A stretch of DNA of 15,258 nt. It comes from Deltaproteobacteria bacterium. Lineage in GTDB: Bacteria; Myxococcota_A; UBA9042; DTJE01. Below the pieces are notes generated by a model, which worked only from the letters and a program-made list of their open reading frames with translations, was not told the origin of the DNA and did not search any database. How positions within the stretch are numbered: the stretch's first letter is position 1; every line of letters begins with the position of its first letter. This document shows positions 7,705 through 14,153 of this stretch, piece by piece. The stretch spans positions 1 through 15,258 of the forward strand of contig JADHTP010000046.1 in assembly GCA_016784945.1 (NCBI GenBank). The letters are read 5' to 3'. The position numbers and the translations under genes are program-made.

Positions 7705-9302
7705 GGATGCCCGCGGTAGACCCGGTAGTCGATCCCGGGGAACACGCTGTCCCGGAATTCCAGGGTGCCCAGCCAGGATTCGTCCACGACATCCCGGCGC
7801 ACCTGGTCCGCCAGGCGCGTAAAGCGCAGCACGTGTTCGCGCACCCGACGGTGGGCGTAATCGACCATGGTGTCCGTGGTGATGATGAAGGGCCAGTCGG
7901 AGGCCTGGGCCAGGAGCAGCTCGCGGGCGCACTGGTTCAATGCCCGGCGCCGGACGCCTTCCGCCTCGGGATACTCATCGCACAGGCGCGTCATGTCGTC
8001 GGCCAGGTGGAACAGGTGCCGGTAGACATAGTCGTTGGCCTCGTTGATCCAGACCTCGAAATATCCCTTGTCGCCCCAGGAGCCCGTGGCAGGCCGGGCC
8101 ACCTGCTGGGTCGGGTTGTCCCGCAGGTAGTCGGAAAGACGGGTGAACCGAAACACATCCTGGTCATAGGCGGCCTTGCGGAACAGGAATCCCAGGAAGT
8201 CCGGCCCCTCGTACCACCAGTGTCCGAACAGCTCGGCGTCATAGGGCGCCACCACGATGGGCGCCCGGCCCAGGGAGTCCGCGAGGTTCTCGATCTGGCG
8301 CTCACGGTTGAACATGAAATTCCCGGCGTGCTCCGCGGCGCGGTCCCGGGCCGCCCCGGGGATGTAGGGCGCCTTCTGATCCAGTTTCACGTCACCCGTG
8401 ATCCGGTAGTACTTGAGACCCGTGGGCTTGCGGTATCCCGTGGGCTGGACGAAGTCCCGGACCAGGTCGAAGGGCAGATCGTAACCCTGGTCCCGGTAGA
8501 ACTCGCGGTAATAGGCGTCGCCGGGGTAGCCCTCCTTCGAACTCCACACCTGCTTGGAAGATTCGCCGTCCCGCCCGAAGGCGGCCACCCCGCTGGGGGT
8601 GAATACCGGTGCGAACACGCCGTGGGCGGGCGTGGGCTCCGCATAGCGCAGACAGTGTGAGTCCACGATGAACCAGCGGATTCCCTCGTCGGCCAGGAAC
8701 CGCTCGACCCCTTCATAGTAGCCGCACTCGGGAAGCCAGATGCCCAGGGGCCTTCGTCCGAAATGCCTTTCGTGGTCGGCGGCGGCCACCCGGACCTGTG
8801 CCCTCACGGCCTCGGGATTTCGCCTGAGGGCCGGCAGAAGGCCATGGGTGGCCCCGCAGGTCATGAGTTCCAGCCCTCCCCTTTCCATCATCCGACGGAA
8901 GGCCCCCAGCAGGTCGCACCCGTAACGTTCCACGTACAGGTGTCTCAAATGGCCCAGTCTCTGAAGGTAGAAGTCGGCCACGGGGCCCAGCTCATCGTCA
9001 GCCTGGAGACGACGGGTCTCACGCTGCGCCAGGTCCAGGCTCCGGTCCAGGTAGCGGGTCATCCGGGCCGCGTGGTGGGGATCCTCCATCATGGCGGCGA
9101 GGGTCGGCGACACGTCCATGTTCAGGGAAAAGGGGACGTGATCGTCGTAGAGGCCCTCCATCATGTCCAGGAGCGGCAGGTAGGTCTCGGCCACAGCCTC
9201 GAAATACCAGTCTTCCTCCAGGAAGTCTTCGTATTCGGGATGTTTGACGAAGGGGAGATGGGCGTGCAGCACCATTGCCAGGGTACCCTTGGACACGTTC
9301 AT
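7701..9302 (-). CDS. GH57 1,4-alpha-glucan branching enzyme
   Basis: A protein of 533 residues, the normal size for GH57 branching enzymes. The family's conserved regions appear in order: HAHLPF (His13, His15), GATHGLLP, WLPECGYYEG with the nucleophile Glu192, APYDAELFGHWW with the acid/base Asp355, and SWGDKGYFEVW. Between the catalytic residues lie family landmarks FTPSGVAAFGRD and VWSSKEGYPGD..YREFYRD. The C-terminal helical DUF1957 domain includes LNQCARELLLAQASDWPF. Both catalytic residues are intact. It transfers alpha-1,4 chains to alpha-1,6 branch points in glycogen-like polymers in the cytosol; it has no signal peptide. The start is set by an ATGA overlap with the DUF4912 stop. A longer frame exists upstream but would run through the whole DUF4912 gene. 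Amylolytic side activity cannot be excluded. Confidence 0.93.
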   Translation of the reverse strand: MNVSKGTLAMVLHAHLPFVKHPEYEDFLEEDWYFEAVAETYLPLLDMMEGLYDDHVPFSLNMDVSPTLAAMMEDPHHAARMTRYLDRSLDLAQRETRRLQADDELGPVADFYLQRLGHLRHLYVERYGCDLLGAFRRMMERGGLELMTCGATHGLLPALRRNPEAVRAQVRVAAADHERHFGRRPLGIWLPECGYYEGVERFLADEGIRWFIVDSHCLRYAEPTPAHGVFAPVFTPSGVAAFGRDGESSKQVWSSKEGYPGDAYYREFYRDQGYDLPFDLVRDFVQPTGYRKPTGLKYYRITGDVKLDQKAPYIPGAARDRAAEHAGNFMFNRERQIENLADSLGRAPIVVAPYDAELFGHWWYEGPDFLGFLFRKAAYDQDVFRFTRLSDYLRDNPTQQVARPATGSWGDKGYFEVWINEANDYVYRHLFHLADDMTRLCDEYPEAEGVRRRALNQCARELLLAQASDWPFIITTDTMVDYAHRRVREHVLRFTRLADQVRRDVVDESWLGTLEFRDSVFPGIDYRVYRGHP

Positions 9303-9928
9303 TCCCCCTTTCGGGTGGTAGTGGAACCCGCCACGCCCTCGCCGAACAGGCGCCGGACCTCCTCGGCGGTCAGGAGCCGAAGTTCCACGACGCCGTCGAT
9401 GGACTGGCCATCCGCCATTTCCGTCGAAGGCAAAGGTACATCCAGGGGCAAGGTCGCAAAACGGGGCGGGCCGGACCGCACCCGGTCCACGGCCAGGGCC
9501 GTCCGTTCCGAACGCACCATCGGGCGCCACCCGTCTCCCGGTCCCGAGAGCCCCAGTTCGGCGAACACGGACACGCCGGGAACGGGGACGCGGGCATAGA
9601 GACGACCGTCGCCTTCCGGCGCGTCGAAGTCCGAGGATCGGGTGACCCCGGATTCGTCGGTCACGTAAAGACGCAGGACCATCCGGCCGTCGGGCGCCTC
9701 GCGGCGGGATTCTTCCAGGGTTATGCGTTTCAGGTCCCACACCAGGAAGAGCCACCGGGGATCCCGGGGGACCACCACGAGCCGGTCTTCGTCGTACCCC
9801 TGGGGAAGCAGACCCAGGTTCTCCTCGGGCAGGGACGAACGCTCGGCACGGGCCCCGGACACGGGTGCCTCCGGCGCGGCGGCCTTCTTGCCTTCCGTGA
9901 GATCCTTCGATGAAAATCCGGCCATCAT
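9299..9928 (-). CDS. DUF4912 domain protein
   Basis: A protein of 209 residues. A low-complexity Ala/Pro/Lys N-terminus of about 35 residues leads into LLPQGYDEDRLVVVPRDPRWLFLVWDL (residues 40-66), where the LP..Y, RDP and VWD elements match DUF4912. The next ~90 residues look like beta strands (MVLRLYVTD, RLYARVPVPGVSVFAELGL), consistent with an Ig-like fold. A divergent tail (about 150-209) ends near LLTAEEVRRLFGEG. The function is unknown. A position beside GH57 suggests a carbohydrate-binding or scaffolding role, which is inference. The start ATGATG at 9928 overlaps the kinase stop as ATGA, with a GGAGGG SD just upstream, and the stop overlaps the GH57 ATG the same way. There is no signal peptide, so it should be cytosolic. 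Confidence 0.85.
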   Translation of the reverse strand: MMAGFSSKDLTEGKKAAAPEAPVSGARAERSSLPEENLGLLPQGYDEDRLVVVPRDPRWLFLVWDLKRITLEESRREAPDGRMVLRLYVTDESGVTRSSDFDAPEGDGRLYARVPVPGVSVFAELGLSGPGDGWRPMVRSERTALAVDRVRSGPPRFATLPLDVPLPSTEMADGQSIDGVVELRLLTAEEVRRLFGEGVAGSTTTRKGE

Positions 9929-10680
9929 CCGGGCCCTCCCTCCGGGACGGGCAGCCGGACCGTGAAGGTCGTGCCCACGCCCTCCTCGGAGGCCACGTCG
10001 ATGGTGCCCCCGATTTCTTCCACGTGCTTTCTCACCATCCAGAGTCCCAGCCCCGTACCCACGCCCGCGGGCTTGGTGGTGAAGAACGGCTTGAAAATCC
10101 GTTCCAGGTTCCCGTGGGCAATCCCGCATCCGGTGTCCGCGATGGCCACTTCGATCACCTGGTCCTGCTGCCGGGTCCGGATGGTCACCCGCCCCCGGTC
10201 CTCGATGGCCTGGGCCGCGTTGCCGAGGAGGTTCACGAAGACCTGCGCCAGGCGCCCTTCGTCGGCCAGGACGGCCGGCGGATGGGAAAAATCGCGCTCC
10301 ACCTCCGCCTTGTACTTCAGGAGGTTGTGGGTCAGCACCAAGGCCCTGTCCAGGGCCTCCTCCACGTCACAGGGGCGCGCCTCGCTCATGGAGCGGGCCA
10401 CCAGGCGAAGTTCCGACGAAATGGCGGTCATTCTGCGGATGCCGTCAACGTTTTCGCCCAGGATGTCCGCGAATTCCTGGAGGGATTGACGGACCTCGGG
10501 GGCCAGGTCGTCACCCAGGTTCCCCACCAGCTGTTTGAGCCGTGCCAGGACGAAGTCCGTGTTGGATTTGAGGAAACCGAGGGGGTTGGACAGTTCGTGG
10601 GCGATCCCGGCCGCGAGCACGCCCAGGCCCGCCAACCTCGCCTGGGTTTCCAGAAGTTCATGGTCCAGGGGATCCGCCAT
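9925..10680 (-). CDS. Sensor-less soluble histidine kinase
   Basis: A protein of 251 residues made of only the kinase core. The HisKA H-box is AAGIAHELSNPLGF with phospho-acceptor His28. The HATPase part has an N-box (VNLLGNAAQAI), G1 (DTGCGI), F-box (FKPFFTTK) and G2 (GTGLGL), all intact, so activity is expected. It has no membrane helix, PAS, GAF or receiver domain, so its input must come through partner proteins or the ~14 residues before the H-box. This is the NtrB-like HisKA type. No response regulator lies in the window. The start is 7 nt after the PAAR stop and a GGAGG lies within the PAAR gene end, so it is translated from the same transcript. The stop overlaps DUF4912 (ATGA). Confidence 0.93.
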   Translation of the reverse strand: MADPLDHELLETQARLAGLGVLAAGIAHELSNPLGFLKSNTDFVLARLKQLVGNLGDDLAPEVRQSLQEFADILGENVDGIRRMTAISSELRLVARSMSEARPCDVEEALDRALVLTHNLLKYKAEVERDFSHPPAVLADEGRLAQVFVNLLGNAAQAIEDRGRVTIRTRQQDQVIEVAIADTGCGIAHGNLERIFKPFFTTKPAGVGTGLGLWMVRKHVEEIGGTIDVASEEGVGTTFTVRLPVPEGGPG

Positions 10681-10687
10681 GGTCAGT

Positions 10688-11008
10688 CTAGCCTCCGATG
10701 GTGACGTCGGGACTGCCCTCGATCATCTTGCCCACACCGCCGCAATGGGCGTCCACATCATTCTGGCGATGGGCGGCCTTGCCGTTGATGAACACCGTGG
10801 CCGATCCGGCCGTCGCGGTCCAGGTGTTAGGGCCGCAACAGGCCGCGTGAATGCCCGGGTCGCCCACCCGCACCGCGGGCATGCCGTTGATCTGAACGTC
10901 CGGTGAACCGGCCACGGCCGGTCCGATCACGTTGTGCGCGCACCCGGGACATCCGTGGCCGTCCGAGGGGCACTGGGACTTGTCTCCCACTCTCGCTGCT
11001 GCAGGCAA
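10688..11008 (-). CDS. PAAR domain spike-tip protein
   Basis: A protein of 106 residues that is nearly all PAAR domain. It shows the repeated pattern GSPDVQINGMPAVRVGD, then TATAGSATVFINGKAAHRQND, then a closing MIEGSPDVTIGG. Cysteines and histidines (SQC, HGCPGC, HAACC, DAHC) may hold a metal at the cone tip, as in known PAAR structures. PAAR proteins cap VgrG-type spikes of type VI secretion or related contractile injection devices. No effector domain is attached. I chose the TTG at 11008 because AAGGAG sits 5 nt upstream and overlaps the stop of the previous gene; a frame opening at 11095 would lie inside that gene and add non-PAAR residues. No VgrG, sheath or tube gene is in the window, so the partner machine must be elsewhere. 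Confidence 0.85.
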   Translation of the reverse strand: MPAAARVGDKSQCPSDGHGCPGCAHNVIGPAVAGSPDVQINGMPAVRVGDPGIHAACCGPNTWTATAGSATVFINGKAAHRQNDVDAHCGGVGKMIEGSPDVTIGG

Positions 11009-11013
11009 GATCA

Positions 11014-11019
11014 CTCCTT
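11014..11019 (-). promoter_or_regulatory. Ribosome binding site for the PAAR gene
   Basis: AAGGAG on the minus strand lies 5 nt before the TTG at 11008 and overlaps the stop codon of the upstream gene (TGAAGGAG). This supports the TTG start and indicates re-initiation from the upstream gene. Confidence 0.5.
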
Positions 11020-11831
11020 CAGGGCAGGGACCCCATGTTTCCAACGGCCATAACCACCGGCGCCGGGGGCAGGGGCGGGGGCGGCGCCACACCACCGGCC
11101 CCCATCACCGCCGTGATGATCGTGGATCCCTTCCACGCCATGAACAGGGTGGAAAAGGCCTGTGCAAAGGCATCGAAAACCGCCATGGCGTGGTACCCCG
11201 GCAGGCCGTGGTTCGCCAGCATGAGGCCATTAAGCGCGGCGGCCGACATCATGGCGTCCCCCGGGCTGAAACCGGCGATGATGGGCAGAGGCACGCTGGG
11301 TGACGGCACCATGGTGACGGAACAGGCCGAGCCCCCGGGGAAGGTCAGGATGGCCATGTAACCCGTCTGCCACACCTGGAAGGCGGTCCCGATGGCGAAG
11401 GTGATGGACCGCGCGTACTTGATGAACTCCGGCTGCTTGCCGGCCATGCTGACCTGGGAAAAAAGCATGGGTCCCATCATGGAGGGGGGGGCGACCAGCG
11501 AGCCGGGCATGGCCATCCCCACCGGCCCGTTGATCATCACGCCCACGAACTTCGCCCCGGACTGCCACTGGGTCATGCCGTTGCCGATGGCGTTGCTGCA
11601 GGCGTCGATCAGTTCCTCCACGTTGCCGCCGATGACGTCCGACGTGTCCACGTGGTAGTTCAGGGTGGAGGACGGCACGAAGAGGGTCGCGGGATCGGGC
11701 GCCTTCTGGTCCTTGGCTGTGAACGGGGCCTGGTCGGTGAACCCATTGAAATTCATGGGTAACTGGATAGCCTTCGCCTTGAAGTTCAGCTTAGCCAGTT
11801 GCGCGAGCGCCTGTGACTGGATGGCCGGCAT
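11019..11831 (-). CDS. Unrecognised 270-aa Met/Pro-rich protein, PAAR partner
   Basis: I do not recognise this family. The protein has no signal peptide. It opens with a helical stretch (QSQALAQLAKLNFKAKAIQLP). A middle part is rich in Gly, Met and Pro (INGPVGMAMPGSLVAPPSMMGPMLF). A mildly hydrophobic helical segment follows (TFAIGTAFQVWQTGYMAILTF), then a helical region (YHAMAVFDAFAQAFSTLF) and a Pro-rich tail (APPPPLPPAP, about residues 248-258). It ends 10 nt before the PAAR start and is the first gene of the operon, so a structural or adaptor role with the PAAR tip is likely by association. Alternatives are an injection-system cargo or a chaperone. GGAGG lies 4 nt before the ATG. Codon bias and density resemble the neighbours, giving no sign of recent transfer. 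Confidence 0.75.
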   Translation of the reverse strand: MPAIQSQALAQLAKLNFKAKAIQLPMNFNGFTDQAPFTAKDQKAPDPATLFVPSSTLNYHVDTSDVIGGNVEELIDACSNAIGNGMTQWQSGAKFVGVMINGPVGMAMPGSLVAPPSMMGPMLFSQVSMAGKQPEFIKYARSITFAIGTAFQVWQTGYMAILTFPGGSACSVTMVPSPSVPLPIIAGFSPGDAMMSAAALNGLMLANHGLPGYHAMAVFDAFAQAFSTLFMAWKGSTIITAVMGAGGVAPPPPLPPAPVVMAVGNMGSLP

Positions 11832-11852
11832 CCGTCCTCCTGCGGTCTGGCG

Positions 11853-11881
11853 ATTCTAGTACCGATACTCGCTCCAGTCAC
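11853..11881 (-). promoter_or_regulatory. Putative housekeeping promoter of the PAAR-GH57 operon
   Basis: On the minus strand GTGACT (plus 11881-11876) and TAGAAT (plus 11858-11853) are spaced by exactly 17 nt, with 4/6 and 5/6 matches to the sigma-70 hexamers. The TAGAAT ends 21 nt before the ATG at 11831, leaving room for the GGAGG site. It is a promoter by pattern only. Confidence 0.45.
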
Positions 11882-11921
11882 CCTCCCTGCGAAATCGGGA
11901 CACACAATTTTTTACAAATCA

Positions 11922-11950
11922 TTCCCGTTTTCCAAACCTTTCCCGTTTTC
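11922..11950. repeat. Two perfect 11-bp direct repeats in the divergent region
   Basis: TTCCCGTTTTC occurs at 11922-11932 and again at 11940-11950, with starts 18 bp apart, in an AT-richer patch between the divergent sigma-factor gene and the PAAR operon. The placement fits binding sites for a regulator or for RNA polymerase with an alternative sigma factor. Confidence 0.6.
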
Positions 11951-11960
11951 AGCCCGTCTA
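11932..11960 (+). promoter_or_regulatory. Possible ECF-type promoter of the sigma-factor gene
   Basis: CCAAAC (11932-11937) and CGTCTA (11955-11960) are spaced by 17 nt. AAC-containing -35 and CGTC-type -10 elements are typical of ECF promoters, and a start near 11967 would leave a short leader with the SD at 11977-11981. This would allow the sigma factor to activate its own gene. It overlaps the direct repeats. Confidence 0.3.
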
Positions 11961-11985
11961 CGCTGATGAGTGAGGTGGAGGACGG

Positions 11986-12588
11986 ATGATGAAACACCAC
12001 CGACGGCCCGATCGAGACGATGCGGCGGACTTCGAGAAAGTGGCCATTGAAAACATGGACCGGCTGTTCGCCACGGCCCTGCGGCTCACCCGATCGTTCC
12101 ACGATGCCGAGGACCTGGTCCAGGAAACCCTCGTGAGGACCTTTGCCGCCTACCCCCGCATCGATCCCAACGGCAACATGCGGGCCTACCTGTTCCGGGT
12201 CCTCACCAATATCTTCATCAATCGTTACCGGCACAGGAAAATCGTTCGCAACGTGAACGACATGGCGAGGCTGGGTATGCTGGACGGCAGCCTGTATTCG
12301 TCGGAAAGCCAGAAGAAGTGGTCCGATCCCCACGTGAGGTACCTGCACTCGAACTTCTCGCAGGACGTGGAAGACGCCCTGGACGCCCTGCCCGAGCGGT
12401 TCCGGTCCGTGCTGGTCATGGCGGACCTCATGGACCTGACCTACGCCCAGATCGCGAAAGAGTTGAACATCCCCGCCGGGACCGTCATGTCCCGACTTTT
12501 CCGCGCCCGCCGGCACATGCGAAAGTCCCTGGCCGCCCGGGACGGGCAGACGGACTTTCAGCCCGTGAAGAAAGCCGCGAGCGGGTAG
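11986..12588 (+). CDS. Orphan ECF sigma factor, SigR/RpoE-like
   Basis: A protein of 200 residues with the two ECF regions. Region 2 spans about residues 20-85 (DRLFATALRLTRSFHDAEDLVQETLVR, then NMRAYLFRVLTNIFINRYRHRK). Region 4 spans about 125-185 (ALDALPERFRSVLVMADLMDLTYAQIAKEL, then GTVMSRLFRARRHMRKSL). The TNIFINRYR and GTVMSRL wording is close to the SigR group, which in actinobacteria answers thiol-oxidative stress under a zinc anti-sigma factor. No anti-sigma gene follows; the next gene is a lipoprotein 164 nt away. A basic tail of about 17 residues ends the protein. Two ATGs lie in tandem; GGAGG (11977-11981) is 4 nt from the first and 7 nt from the second (11989), so the second may be the real start. 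Confidence 0.92.
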   Translation: MMKHHRRPDRDDAADFEKVAIENMDRLFATALRLTRSFHDAEDLVQETLVRTFAAYPRIDPNGNMRAYLFRVLTNIFINRYRHRKIVRNVNDMARLGMLDGSLYSSESQKKWSDPHVRYLHSNFSQDVEDALDALPERFRSVLVMADLMDLTYAQIAKELNIPAGTVMSRLFRARRHMRKSLAARDGQTDFQPVKKAASG

Positions 12589-12600
12589 GAGAAGTGCACG

Positions 12601-12631
12601 GCCAATCGCCAATCGCCAATCGCCGATCGCC
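12601..12631 (+). repeat. GCCAATC tandem heptamer repeat
   Basis: GCCAATC occurs three times in a row (12601-12621), followed by the variant GCCGATC (12622-12628) and a final GCC. The array lies just after the sigma-factor stop in a non-coding spacer. It is too short and has no spacers, so it is not a CRISPR; it looks like an intergenic micro-repeat. Confidence 0.75.
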
Positions 12632-12677
12632 TGTTGCAAGGAATTGTGCCCTGATCGATGGGCGATGAGCGATCGGC
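12622..12677. repeat. Inverted repeat GCCGATCGC / GCGATCGGC
   Basis: GCCGATCGC (12622-12630) is matched by its exact reverse complement at 12669-12677, with a 38-nt loop that contains more GATCGATGGGCGAT-like sequence. It could fold in RNA after the sigma gene, but no U-run follows, so a rho-independent terminator is not supported. Confidence 0.45.
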
Positions 12678-12692
12678 TTTGCCGGTGGCCGG

Positions 12693-12721
12693 TAGACGCT
12701 GGACCTCCCCCGGACTAGAAT
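12693..12721 (+). promoter_or_regulatory. Putative housekeeping promoter of the lamin-tail gene
   Basis: TAGACG (12693-12698) and TAGAAT (12716-12721) are spaced by 17 nt. The -10 sits in the same 9-mer, ACTAGAATC, as the promoter proposed for the PAAR operon. The expected transcript start is about 25 nt before the GTG at 12753. Confidence 0.35.
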
Positions 12722-12752
12722 CAACCCGTCTCACCATCAAGGACGCACTCTA

Positions 12753-14153
12753 GTGAAGGCGCGACCGATGGACCCGACGCGATGGCCCGCCTGGGGACTC
12801 GTCCTGGGGCTGACCTGCGTTCAGGCTTGTGGCAACGACCCGACGAACACCGGCGGAATTGACCTCGCCGACCCGAAAGACACGCCCTATGCCGCCGAGT
12901 ACGGGTGGAACCGGGACTTCGGCATCCACCTTGACCCGGGCAAGGAACCGGTGGGGCCCTCGACGGACGCGGACGCCCTGCCGGGGGATCTGCCCCTGGA
13001 AGACGTGACCAACCCAAGCCCATGTCCCCCCTTCGGCGCCGCGATCCTGTGCGAGATCATGCCCAATCCCGGGGCGGTCAACGACGCCGACGGCGAATAC
13101 CTGGAAATCTGCAACCTGACGAACGGACCCCTGGACCTGTCGGGCTGGTTGATCCGCAGTGGGGACACGGAATCCCACGAAATACCCGCGGGCGGGCCCG
13201 TCAACGTGCCGGCAAAGGGAGTGTTCCTGGCGGCGAAATCAGGCGACTTCGGGTCCAACGGGGGCCTGACGCCGGACCATGTGTATACCAAGATCAACCT
13301 GTCCAACGGTGCCGATGACCTTTCCCTGTGGTGCGGGGGAAACCTGGTCGACGCCGTGGCCTGGGACACGGCCGGGGACTGGACCGTGCTGAAGGGACAG
13401 GCCCTGCAACTGGATCCCGGCGGTTTCGACCCCGCACGAAACGACAGCGCCGCCTGGTGGTGTCCCGGCTTCCAACCCTACGGGGCCGGCGACCTGGGCA
13501 GCCCGGGCGTCGTCAACCTGTCCTGCGGCACCGCCACTTGCGGCGACACCTTCCAGCAGGCCTGGGAGTCCTGTGAAGACCATAACGGCATGAGCGGGGA
13601 CGGCTGTTCCGCCGCCTGCCAGGAGGAGCATTTCGAGGCCGGATGGGTCATCGTCACCGAATTCATGTACGACCCCGCAGCCGTCACCGACGCCAAGGGG
13701 GAATACCTGGAGTTCCACAACACAACGGCGCTGGCCATCGACCTGGCCGGATGGCGGCTGAGGGACGACGCAAACGACGATGCGTTGATAGAGCCCGAAG
13801 GCGGCAGCCTGGTGATCCCGGCCGGGGGCCTGCTGGTGATGGGCCGGAATGCCTCATGGGAGGAAAACGGCGGCGTGGACCTGGATTACCGGTACACGGG
13901 CTTCACCCTGGGACAGTCGGCCGACCGGATCATCCTGGAATGGAACGGGACCGTCATCGACCGGGTGGACTACGACCCCGGCGTGACCTTCCCCGATGCC
14001 AAGGGCCGGTCCCTGAACCTGGACCGCTGGTCCCTGGACGCCGTTTCCAATGACAACGGCGCCGACTGGTGCCCCACGGGGGACGGGAATCCGCTGCCCA
14101 TGGGGGACCATGGCACACCAGGCAGCCTGAACGAGGAGTGCCCGACGCCATGA
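12753..14153 (+). CDS. Lamin-tail domain lipoprotein with myxococcal Cys repeat
   Basis: A protein of 466 residues from the GTG at 12753 (AAGGA 9 nt upstream); an ATG at 12768 is also possible. The signal peptide ends CVQAC, so it is lipidated at Cys26. An Asp/Pro/Gly-rich linker reaches about residue 90. The first lamin-tail-like domain (97-255) has ILCEIMPNPGAVNDADGEYLEI and GPLDLSGWLI. A myxococcal disulfide repeat (about 260-292) carries CGDTFQQAWESCEDHN and GDGCSAAC. A second lamin-tail domain (about 296-460) repeats the pattern: VTEFMYDPAAVTDAKGEYLEF, AIDLAGWRL, and a similar WCP...GTPGSLNEEC ending. Such proteins are usually surface-displayed; the domain is thought to bind other molecules, and no catalytic site is visible. 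The stop overlaps the next gene (ATGA). Confidence 0.9.
   Translation: MKARPMDPTRWPAWGLVLGLTCVQACGNDPTNTGGIDLADPKDTPYAAEYGWNRDFGIHLDPGKEPVGPSTDADALPGDLPLEDVTNPSPCPPFGAAILCEIMPNPGAVNDADGEYLEICNLTNGPLDLSGWLIRSGDTESHEIPAGGPVNVPAKGVFLAAKSGDFGSNGGLTPDHVYTKINLSNGADDLSLWCGGNLVDAVAWDTAGDWTVLKGQALQLDPGGFDPARNDSAAWWCPGFQPYGAGDLGSPGVVNLSCGTATCGDTFQQAWESCEDHNGMSGDGCSAACQEEHFEAGWVIVTEFMYDPAAVTDAKGEYLEFHNTTALAIDLAGWRLRDDANDDALIEPEGGSLVIPAGGLLVMGRNASWEENGGVDLDYRYTGFTLGQSADRIILEWNGTVIDRVDYDPGVTFPDAKGRSLNLDRWSLDAVSNDNGADWCPTGDGNPLPMGDHGTPGSLNEECPTP

Noticed and set aside
7479..8660. 393-codon open frame on the plus strand
   Set aside because: It is antisense to GH57 and DUF1284, whose motifs and catalytic residues are intact; its composition is that of a shadow frame.
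8763..9599. 278-codon open frame on the plus strand
   Set aside because: It is antisense to GH57 and DUF4912, with no recognisable domain and no ribosome binding site of note.
9910..10704. 264-codon open frame on the plus strand
   Set aside because: It is antisense to the histidine kinase, which has all its boxes.
11009..11095. Upstream extension of the PAAR gene
   Set aside because: It would add Arg/Trp/Pro residues foreign to PAAR and overlap the previous gene; AAGGAG before the TTG at 11008 is a better start.
10688..11831. Type VI secretion cluster
   Set aside because: Only a PAAR gene and an unknown partner are present; no VgrG, Hcp, sheath, ClpV or membrane-complex gene is in the window.
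12601..12631. CRISPR array
   Set aside because: The units are 7 bp, directly abutting and only four in number, without spacers or cas genes.
12622..12680. Rho-independent terminator of the sigma gene
   Set aside because: The stem has a 38-nt loop and no run of T follows it.
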